A stretch of 7,701 nt of DNA, from contig JBMOLC010000026.1 in assembly GCA_049324215.1 (NCBI GenBank), positions 1 to 7,701 of the forward strand, given 5' to 3'. Positions within the stretch are counted from its first letter, which is position 1; the number at the start of each line of letters is the position of its first letter. The notes under the pieces were generated by a model. The model did no database searches and was not told where the DNA came from. It was given only the letters and a program-made list of their open reading frames with translations. The stretch is from JBMOLC01 sp049324215 (GTDB lineage: Bacteria; Patescibacteriota; Microgenomatia; UBA8517). This document shows, one piece after another, positions 1 to 4,520 of the stretch. Position numbers and translations under genes: made by a program.

Positions 1-156
1 GGTTTTTTGGGTCAAATCGGGTACCGACGTCGGGGTCGGAGTCGGCTCGAGGACTGGTGTTGTCGTGGGGCTCGGACTTATCTTGGCAATAGCCTGCGCC
101 GGCTTTGCGCAAAAGCCGAGGAAGGCCAACAAAAATATAAGGAAAAGCTTACGCAT
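1..156 (-). CDS. Secreted Pro/Thr-rich protein, N-terminal part only (runs off left edge)
   Basis: I read 52 codons from an ATG at 156-154 to the window edge with no stop; the rest of the gene lies outside. The N-terminus is a clear signal peptide: a basic start (MRK), a hydrophobic core (LFLIFLLAFLGF) and a probable signal peptidase I site after AKPAQA, near residue 22. The cysteine at residue 16 follows Phe, so it is a poor lipobox. After the signal comes a Pro/Thr/Ser linker (SPSPTTTP, then EPTPTPTS), the same kind of stalk seen in the secreted proteins at the other end of the window. The product is therefore probably exported and held away from the membrane or attached to the surface. I see no Shine-Dalgarno sequence, but a perfect TATAAT lies about 25 nt upstream of the start codon, so it may have its own promoter. 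Function cannot be named from this fragment. Confidence 0.75.
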   Translation of the reverse strand, partial: MRKLFLIFLLAFLGFCAKPAQAIAKISPSPTTTPVLEPTPTPTSVPDLTQKT

Positions 157-180
157 GGGAAGATTTAATTAACAGCGAAT

Positions 181-186
181 ATTATA
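181..186 (-). promoter_or_regulatory. Perfect -10 box (TATAAT) upstream of the secreted-protein gene
   Basis: The minus strand reads TATAAT here, a consensus sigma-70 -10 hexamer. Transcription would begin near 174, giving a leader of roughly 18 nt before the ATG at 156. The -35 region is poor: about 17 bp upstream the sequence is GGAGTT. The box overlaps the TAA stop of the preceding 49-codon ORF. The hexamer is seen directly; its use as a promoter is inference. Confidence 0.45.
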
Positions 187-331
187 CAATTTTTGTCTTG
201 TCGAACTCCACATTAAGAGTGGAATTAATAATCCCATTGTACCTCCCCGCAAAAACAACGTCGTATTCGTGTCCTCCCCAAATACGATTATACCTCGCGC
301 CGATAATTTCTACAGGATTTTTAGCTACCAT
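182..331 (-). CDS. Small protein of unknown function, 49 aa, coupled to the decarboxylase gene
   Basis: An ATG at 331-329 lies only 2 nt after the TGA stop of the diphosphomevalonate decarboxylase gene and opens 49 codons ending in TAA at 184-182. The peptide begins MVAKNPVEIIG and contains IWGGHEYDVVFAGRYNG; it has alternating hydrophobic and polar residues, suggesting beta strands, and no signal peptide or membrane segment. There is no Shine-Dalgarno sequence just upstream, so translation would depend on reinitiation or coupling with the decarboxylase. A protein-like composition and tight spacing support a real gene, but I do not recognise the family. It could instead be a chance ORF in the 3' untranslated region, since 49 codons is short. 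Being last in the operon, it may share its regulation without sharing its pathway. Confidence 0.5.
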   Translation of the reverse strand: MVAKNPVEIIGARYNRIWGGHEYDVVFAGRYNGIINSTLNVEFDKTKIV

Positions 332-333
332 TT

Positions 334-1296
334 TCAAATTAGAATAGCGCCAATTGAAGGATGGTTGCTTATAACCTTGATTCCATTAATCTTAGACAGT
401 TTTGATTTTATTTTTCCAGCATCCTTCTTATTACATATAATATGAACGTTTGGGCCAGCATCAATCGTAAAGTAAGCTTCAAGTCCGCTATCTCTTAAGC
501 CCTGAACTGCCAACATTATCTCCATCGTCTCAGGCGTCCAATAAAAAAGCGGTGGTTTCGAAGTCATCATTACGCTATGCATATTAACAGCTTCCTCCTC
601 AAGGATCTCGCCAAACTTGGTAAAATCTTTGACTTCCATGGCTTTCTTAATCTCTCTAACCTTATCTTTCATTCCCTTAATTCTTGTTTCATAAAAAGGG
701 CTACTTTCAGCCACAGAATGACCCTCGGTTGAACTAACCTTTTTACTTTCTTCGCCAACAATGGCAATTACGTCTTCTATCTCCCAGTAGTCTGGTGGAT
801 AGAGAGAATACGCGTACGATTCCTCGCTACTCCCCCCCTCCTTCCATTCAACAAACCCCGAGGGAACTGAACGGCACGCAGACCCCGAGCCGAGCCTGGC
901 TAAAATAGAAAGCTCTTTTTCTGAAAGATTAAGTCCCAAAGCACTTGAGGCGGCTACGGTTAAGGCGGCAAACCCCGAAGCAGACGAGGCTAAACCGGTT
1001 CCTTTGGGGAAATTATTTTTACTTTTGACAACTGCTCTCAAGTTTATTTCTGCGAGTTTTCTGACCCTATCCAAATGCTCAGATACCCTCTCCTTTTCTT
1101 TTCCCGCAACCACTATTCCGTCAATCTCCACAAAATCTTCCTTAAGTTTTTCCAGAAATTCAACGGAAGTTTGCGTATATACCTCCGAAAGGTTCATTGA
1201 GATGGAAGCGTTCATGGGAAGCCTAAGCTTTTCATCCTTCTTACCCCAATACTTGATAAAAGCAATATTTGCCGGAGCTTTTGCAACTTTCTTCAT
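334..1296 (-). CDS. mvaD: Diphosphomevalonate decarboxylase
   Basis: This GHMP-superfamily enzyme catalyses the ATP-dependent phosphorylation and decarboxylation of mevalonate 5-diphosphate to isopentenyl diphosphate, in the cytoplasm, as the last step of the classical mevalonate pathway. The family signature is clear: KAPANIAFIKYWGK at residues 6-19 (Lys15 in the catalytic lysine position), the nucleotide loop GLASSASG at 101-108, GSGSACRS at 136-143 followed by GFVEW, and TIDAGPNVH at 277-285 with Asp279 in the place of the catalytic aspartate of the yeast enzyme. The 320-residue length is normal for bacterial forms. All these residues are present, favouring a true decarboxylase over the mevalonate-3-kinase side branches. 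Its ATG overlaps the TGA of the upstream kinase in an ATGA arrangement, and GGGGTGA lies about 10 nt upstream of the start. It is the most securely identified gene in the window. Confidence 0.97.
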   Translation of the reverse strand: MKKVAKAPANIAFIKYWGKKDEKLRLPMNASISMNLSEVYTQTSVEFLEKLKEDFVEIDGIVVAGKEKERVSEHLDRVRKLAEINLRAVVKSKNNFPKGTGLASSASGFAALTVAASSALGLNLSEKELSILARLGSGSACRSVPSGFVEWKEGGSSEESYAYSLYPPDYWEIEDVIAIVGEESKKVSSTEGHSVAESSPFYETRIKGMKDKVREIKKAMEVKDFTKFGEILEEEAVNMHSVMMTSKPPLFYWTPETMEIMLAVQGLRDSGLEAYFTIDAGPNVHIICNKKDAGKIKSKLSKINGIKVISNHPSIGAILI

Positions 1297-2267
1297 CTTT
1301 CAATCTTCACCCCTTCGGCATTCGTTCTGACTTCGATCACCTTTCCACCCGATTTCTCGATCTCGTCTTCTACATTTTTTCTAAGCATCTCGGGCACAAA
1401 AGCAATCATACAATCTCCACCACCAGCTCCTGAGAGTTTTGCTCCAAAAGCTCCGCCGGCTTTTGCAGCTGAAATAAGTCTCGCAAGCTCGGGACTGCCA
1501 ACCTTTAGTTGTTCTAAAAGGTTCTGATTTGCATCCATCAGCTCTCCCAGTCTTTTGTACTCCTTGTTCTCCAAGGCTTTCCTCCCCGCCTCTACAATAT
1601 TTTCAATCGAATCAAAGATTCTATCAACAACTTCTCTACTGCCCTTATAAAATTCACCAACTTGGCGCACCAGTGTAGGGGTATCAGCTTTAACGCCTGT
1701 ATAACCAACAACTAAAGGAAGCTTACCCGTTCTTAATGGTTCTACCTTCTTCCCACCTGCCACGAAATATACGGTTCCTCCCCAGATTGCCGCAGCAATA
1801 TCAAAGCCCGAGCCTACACCTTGAACATCAAGAATTGTTTTATAACTTAGATCAAAAAGTTTTTTGTTATCCAACCTCTTCTCAAAAATTTCAGATAATG
1901 CCTTCAGTGTCCCCACGGTGACGGCGGAAGAGCTGCCGAATCCAAATTCACTCGAAAAATCACTTTTTGTTTGTATCCTTAGCCCAGAGCTTAAATTAAA
2001 ATTTTTGAAAAAATTTCTAATAGCCACGCTCACAAATCTCACGCCCTTCGGAGCATTCTCTCTCTCTAAATGTTCAACTTCCTCCCTGTGTTCTCCAATC
2101 CCAACGTCTGGCGCTTGAATCTCTATAATCTTCCCCCCTATCAACTCGGCCGAGACTGTCATCCTGTGATCAACGGCAGTCACAATACACGGTCTTCCGT
2201 AGACAACCGCATGTTCCCCAAAAAGCATCAGTTTCCCAGGCGCTGAAGCTTCAACTCTTTCAGTCAA
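1293..2267 (-). CDS. GHMP kinase, probable phosphomevalonate kinase (mevalonate kinase-like)
   Basis: This 324-residue GHMP kinase has the N-terminal motif SAPGKLMLFGEHAVVYG (residues 8-24), the ATP loop EFGFGSSSAVTVG (107-119), GVGSGFDIAAAIWGG (150-164) with the likely catalytic Asp156, and the C-terminal loop LSGAGGGDC (278-286). The GSGFD-x-AAA-x-x-GG block and the GGGDC loop resemble phosphomevalonate kinases. The stretch LPLVVGYTGVKADT (183-196) is closer to archaeal-type mevalonate kinases. Because the next gene is a diphosphomevalonate decarboxylase and the previous gene is a better mevalonate kinase match, I infer that this one phosphorylates mevalonate 5-phosphate, but the annotation 'mevalonate kinase' is a fair alternative. 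The start is a TTG at 2267-2265, chosen because AAGGAG lies 6 nt upstream and residues 8 onward carry the conserved N-terminal motif. It overlaps the upstream kinase by 8 nt and the decarboxylase by 4 nt. Confidence 0.9.
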   Translation of the reverse strand: MTERVEASAPGKLMLFGEHAVVYGRPCIVTAVDHRMTVSAELIGGKIIEIQAPDVGIGEHREEVEHLERENAPKGVRFVSVAIRNFFKNFNLSSGLRIQTKSDFSSEFGFGSSSAVTVGTLKALSEIFEKRLDNKKLFDLSYKTILDVQGVGSGFDIAAAIWGGTVYFVAGGKKVEPLRTGKLPLVVGYTGVKADTPTLVRQVGEFYKGSREVVDRIFDSIENIVEAGRKALENKEYKRLGELMDANQNLLEQLKVGSPELARLISAAKAGGAFGAKLSGAGGGDCMIAFVPEMLRKNVEDEIEKSGGKVIEVRTNAEGVKIER

Positions 2268-3099
2268 CTCTTACTCCTTCCTCTCCCAATTTTACTCTAA
2301 AAAACTCCAAATTCAGCGCTTTTGCAAAAGACAGCAACTTTAAGGGCTCGGGGTGGTAGGCAAGAAGAATTCCAGAGCCCAAAGTTTTACCTCCGGCGCC
2401 AGAGATTTTAACAGCCGCGCCAATTTTCTCCATTTTCCTGATAAGGCTCCTTGTTGGTTCAGACACCACACCAAGCTCTTCAAGTAGGCTTTCGTTTTCT
2501 TTAATCAAATCGTTAAGCGAAGGGCTCTCCTCCTTTAATAAAAACTTAAGGAATGTTCTCGTCACTTCCTCTATTTTGCCGAAAATTCTCTCCACCTTTT
2601 TGGGTCTAACTCGATATAAATTTCCAACTAACGAGACCATTTCTTTTGTCGATTCTTTCGGGGCTCCACTATTTATTAAAATTATTCTAGGTAGTTTTCT
2701 TCTTGGTGAAATTTGTGAGAAAACTTTTAGTTCTTCGGATTCCTTTCGATACCACAAAAGGCCTCCATATGTTACCGTGGTATTGTCAGCGCCACTCGGA
2801 TTACCGTGGCGCTTTTTTTCCATTTTGTAAGCTTCCCTATTTATTTTTTCCAAATCCCAAGGCTTGCCTGAAAGTTTTAATTTAAGAGCAGAGACTGCCA
2901 CGGCATAGGCTGCTGAGGAACCCATTCCGCAACCGATTGGGATCTCCGAATCAACTTTCTTCTTGCCTTTTATGCACTTTATGGAGAGTCTGCGGCTAAC
3001 AGCGGTAATGAGGCTCGGGTATCCATAAACAACGGCGTGTTCGCCTGAGAGGATTACCTTACCAGGAGCTGAAACTTTAACTGTCTTTTGTCCTTTCAC
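2260..3099 (-). CDS. mvk: Mevalonate kinase (short GHMP kinase)
   Basis: The product would phosphorylate mevalonate to mevalonate 5-phosphate with ATP in the cytoplasm. The 279 residues show SAPGKVILSGEHAVVYG at 10-26 (Lys14 and Glu20 in conserved positions), the ATP-binding loop PIGCGMGSSAA at 54-64, and HGNPSGADNTTVTYGG at 98-113 with Asp105 matching the catalytic aspartate of the human enzyme's PSGVDN motif. It is shorter than most mevalonate kinases (around 300 or more), largely because the region before the ATP loop is trimmed. The third GHMP motif is unusual: KISGAGG is followed by KTLGSG (residues 232-243) instead of the common GGGGC-type loop. The start is a GTG at 3099 without a visible Shine-Dalgarno sequence. 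It lies inside the end of the upstream 65-residue gene (23-nt overlap), implying translational coupling. The alternative is a different GHMP substrate, but the neighbours favour mevalonate. Confidence 0.9.
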   Translation of the reverse strand: MKGQKTVKVSAPGKVILSGEHAVVYGYPSLITAVSRRLSIKCIKGKKKVDSEIPIGCGMGSSAAYAVAVSALKLKLSGKPWDLEKINREAYKMEKKRHGNPSGADNTTVTYGGLLWYRKESEELKVFSQISPRRKLPRIILINSGAPKESTKEMVSLVGNLYRVRPKKVERIFGKIEEVTRTFLKFLLKEESPSLNDLIKENESLLEELGVVSEPTRSLIRKMEKIGAAVKISGAGGKTLGSGILLAYHPEPLKLLSFAKALNLEFFRVKLGEEGVRVD

Positions 3100-3274
3100 T
3101 TGTAATTTGAATCAGCCTGTCCAGCGTCTCGTCGGTTAAAACAATACTGCCACTTGCTATCCCTTCCCAATACTCCCTTCCCAAATCCATATTGGGTTCT
3201 AGGGCATGCGTGGGGACAAGAATTGGTCTTTCGGCCGTACCGATATTAATCATATTGGGCTCATTGTTGGTCAT
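3077..3274 (-). CDS. Small protein of unknown function, 65 aa, first in the mevalonate operon
   Basis: I start this gene at the ATG at 3274-3272 because GGGAGGTGA lies 5 nt upstream, the strongest ribosome binding site in the window; the longer in-frame extension upstream has no comparable signal. The 65-residue product starts MTNNEPNMINIGTAERPI and contains LVPTHALEPNMDLGREYWEG, then SIVLTDETLDRLIQI, a probable terminal helix. It is acidic and soluble, without signal peptide, membrane segment or cysteines. I do not recognise the family. Its end overlaps the start of the mevalonate kinase gene by 23 nt, so it is co-translated with that operon. Possible roles are a small regulator of, or partner for, the pathway, or only a translational lead gene that delivers ribosomes to the GTG of the kinase; the sequence does not decide between them. 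Confidence 0.75.
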   Translation of the reverse strand: MTNNEPNMINIGTAERPILVPTHALEPNMDLGREYWEGIASGSIVLTDETLDRLIQITSERTKDS

Positions 3275-3278
3275 GAAT

Positions 3279-3287
3279 GTCACCTCC
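3279..3287 (-). promoter_or_regulatory. Strong ribosome binding site (GGGAGGTGA)
   Basis: The minus strand reads GGGAGGTGA followed by CATTC and then ATG at 3274. This is close to the full anti-Shine-Dalgarno complement at good spacing and fixes the start of the 65-residue gene. It also contains the TGA stop of the upstream small ORF, so the two would be coupled if that ORF is real. Confidence 0.85.
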
Positions 3288-3528
3288 CAAGACGTCTTTC
3301 GTATTCTACAAACTTTTTGACCGATTGCAAAAGAACCTCGGGGGTCAAATCTGGAAAAAGGACCGGCAAAAAGCTCCAACAATTACTCTGCAGGGGCATG
3401 AAGTAACTTGTGTGGGGGACCTCACCTTCATGGGTTCCTGTTCTGATAACCGAGTCGGGTTGTGGTTGCCCTTTTGTATCTAAAAATTCATAACCCGAGA
3501 ATCTACTATGTAGTTTTAGTGTTGTCAA
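3280..3528 (-). CDS. Possible small protein, about 82 aa, start uncertain
   Basis: A frame stays open from inside the phosphatase gene (a GTG at 3597 gives 105 codons) to a TGA at 3282-3280, which sits inside the ribosome binding site of the next gene. If it starts after the phosphatase, the first usable codon is a TTG at 3528, 7 nt past the phosphatase stop, giving 82 residues; an ATG at 3399 would give only 39. The peptide contains GYEFLDTKGQPQPDSV and ends with a helix-like LTPEVLLQSVKKFVEYERR, which looks protein-like. Against it, no start has a clear Shine-Dalgarno sequence, I do not know the family, and a good promoter-like element overlaps the TTG. The stretch may instead be an untranslated leader of the mevalonate operon. 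I lean only slightly towards coding. Confidence 0.4.
   Translation of the reverse strand: MTTLKLHSRFSGYEFLDTKGQPQPDSVIRTGTHEGEVPHTSYFMPLQSNCWSFLPVLFPDLTPEVLLQSVKKFVEYERRLGR
3397..3432 (-). repeat. Inverted repeat / possible hairpin in the leader of the mevalonate operon
   Basis: CATGAAG at 3397-3403 and CTTCATG at 3426-3432 form perfect 7-bp arms around 22 nt. On the minus strand the inner part (GTGAGG against CCCCAC) could extend the stem with a bulge. There is no T-run after it, so it is not a rho-independent terminator. It lies about 120 nt upstream of the strong ribosome binding site, so it could be a leader RNA structure, or chance within the possible small ORF. Confidence 0.3.
3500..3528 (-). 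promoter_or_regulatory. Candidate sigma-70 promoter for the mevalonate operon
   Basis: On the minus strand, TTGACA (3528-3523) is a perfect -35 box, followed by a 17-bp spacer and TAGATT (3505-3500), which matches 4 of 6 positions of the -10 consensus. It begins 7 nt after the stop of the phosphatase gene and points at the mevalonate genes. Transcription would start near 3493 and leave a leader of about 220 nt before the 65-residue gene. It competes with the reading of this stretch as coding. Confidence 0.5.
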
Positions 3529-3535
3529 CTTATCT

Positions 3536-4159
3536 CTAAAGGTGGGTAGTATCGTTCCAGGTCTCAAGAACCCAACGATACTCCCGGGAATATTCACAAA
3601 CGGTGATGCCAGTATTTTTGGACCACAAATGATACTTAAAGTTCCAATAAATGTCTGGCGTTAAGCTATTTTCGAAAATCATTCTAGCCAAAATCATTTT
3701 TATCATCCCTGCGTGCGAAACACAGAGCACGTTTTGCCCTCTGTGGTGTTTTAAAAGATGCTCAATAACCCTTTTACCCCTCTGGCTTAGCTCGTTAAAA
3801 GTCTCTTCATCCGAATATCTCCAGTCGCCTTTGTGGTAGTTCTCCCGGATGAGTCTTTTAATTTTCTTGGCCTTGGGAGACGAGCGGGAAAGCGCAACAA
3901 CCTCTTTGGGGTTTCTGGTCTCCTGAATATCTTCCCAGAGCTCGATCGGCTTCCCAAGCTTGCGCGAAATAATCTCTGCAGTCTGCCTCGCCCTGATTAA
4001 AGGGCTGGAATAAATAACGTCGAAAGATACTTCTTTAAGTCTTTTGGCCAAAATCTTGGCCTGCATTTTGCCGATATCGGAAAGGGGTGTCTCGGGATGC
4101 TGGAATTGGCCTTCTTGGTTGCCAAAAGATTGCCCGTGCCTGACCAGATAGACCTTCAT
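3536..4159 (-). CDS. Histidine phosphatase family protein (phosphoglycerate mutase-like)
   Basis: The 207-residue product belongs to the branch 1 histidine phosphatases, which transfer phosphate through a catalytic histidine. It has VRHGQS at 6-11 (Arg7, nucleophile His8), TPLSDIGKMQA at 24-34, SSPLIRARQTAEI at 51-63 (Arg56), a probable acid/base Glu80 in DIQETRNP, and SHAGMIKM at 149-156 with the second catalytic histidine. It ends in NDTTHL, a typical end for cobC/gpmB-like members. No signal peptide is present, so it is cytosolic. The substrate cannot be read from the motifs; possible ones include sugar phosphates, nucleotides and phosphoproteins. It begins 18 nt after the HTH gene and is probably co-transcribed with it. 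Its placement before the mevalonate genes hints at, but does not show, a link to isoprenoid intermediates. The start has no clear Shine-Dalgarno sequence, but the RHG motif at residue 7 fixes it well. Confidence 0.92.
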   Translation of the reverse strand: MKVYLVRHGQSFGNQEGQFQHPETPLSDIGKMQAKILAKRLKEVSFDVIYSSPLIRARQTAEIISRKLGKPIELWEDIQETRNPKEVVALSRSSPKAKKIKRLIRENYHKGDWRYSDEETFNELSQRGKRVIEHLLKHHRGQNVLCVSHAGMIKMILARMIFENSLTPDIYWNFKYHLWSKNTGITVCEYSREYRWVLETWNDTTHL

Positions 4160-4177
4160 GCAGAAATTTTATCACGG

Positions 4178-4396
4178 TTACTCGGTTTTTTCCTGCATCC
4201 CCAGAAGCCAGAGAACGGCTTCCTTCTTGTAGCGCCTGTCCCCGCGGGAATTGATTCTAATTGCCGGAAGTTTGCCTCTTTTGCCCCATCTTTTGATGGT
4301 TAAAGGAGAAACCCTTAAAAGCTCTGCGACTTCCCTCACGGTAAGAAGGTCGGGAAGTTCGTCTAGCCTGACTTTTTTCTTGAGTTTCTCGTCCAT
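4178..4396 (-). CDS. Small helix-turn-helix DNA-binding protein (MerR/excisionase-like)
   Basis: This 72-residue protein is almost entirely one winged-helix domain of the MerR/excisionase (HTH_17) type. LLTVREVAELLRVSPLTIKR (17-36) is the helix-turn-helix, with WGKRGKLPAIRI and the basic RGDRRYKKEAVLWLL (51-65) as wing and final helix. It lacks the effector and dimerisation part of full MerR regulators. The family binds DNA in phage excisionases and in small transcription factors; here there is no integrase or other phage gene nearby, so a regulator is more likely. It sits 18 nt upstream of the phosphatase gene and downstream of a good promoter with direct repeats, which could be its own operator (inference). 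The lysine-rich N-terminus (KLKKKVR) is probably disordered. No Shine-Dalgarno sequence precedes the ATG. Confidence 0.88.
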   Translation of the reverse strand: MDEKLKKKVRLDELPDLLTVREVAELLRVSPLTIKRWGKRGKLPAIRINSRGDRRYKKEAVLWLLGMQEKTE

Positions 4397-4458
4397 TTTA
4401 AGGTATTTGTACCGCTTTTGATATAGTGTTGAGCCTGAGTACTAACTTTCTTGGTCAG

Positions 4459-4487
4459 AAAATATCAAAGAGGTTCAAGGGTGTCAA
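4459..4487 (-). promoter_or_regulatory. Candidate sigma-70 promoter for the HTH-phosphatase genes
   Basis: On the minus strand, TTGACA (4487-4482, perfect) is followed by a 17-bp spacer and TATTTT (4464-4459, 4 of 6 with the conserved T1, A2 and T6). It is in the only sizeable gap on this side of the HTH gene and would give a leader of about 55 nt. Hexamers and spacing are seen; activity is inferred. Confidence 0.6.
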
Positions 4488-4490
4488 GGG
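4475..4490. repeat. Two direct TCAAGGG repeats overlapping the -35 box
   Basis: TCAAGGG occurs at 4475-4481 and again at 4484-4490, a 9-bp period. The second copy overlaps the -35 hexamer and the first lies in the spacer. Such an arrangement could be an operator, perhaps for the HTH protein encoded downstream, but two 7-mers can also arise by chance. Confidence 0.4.
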
Positions 4491-4520
4491 CCATTTGAAG
4501 TCAATTTGGAGGAAATTGCG

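Noticed and set aside
211..231. Inverted repeat around TCCAC/GTGGA upstream of the TATAAT box, as a terminator of the mevalonate operon.
   Set aside because: The stem is short with a wobble pair and is not followed by a T-run on the minus strand.
169..237. A 22-codon ORF on the minus strand (ATG at 237) with a very good GGGGAGGT site 4 nt upstream.
   Set aside because: It lies in another frame inside the 49-codon ORF and is very short; the site may be chance in a G-rich stretch. It does leave open that the 49-codon ORF is not the translated frame.
1004..1330. Plus-strand ORF of 108 codons, and similar plus-strand frames elsewhere.
   Set aside because: They are antisense to well-identified GHMP genes, and their translations show no family features.
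3275..3382. Longer N-terminal form (101 aa) of the 65-residue protein.
   Set aside because: It has no good start signal, and the strong GGGAGGTGA site points to the internal ATG at 3274.
4178..4396. Excisionase of an integrated phage or plasmid.
   Set aside because: There is no integrase, attachment repeat or other phage gene in the window, and such small HTH proteins are also ordinary regulators.
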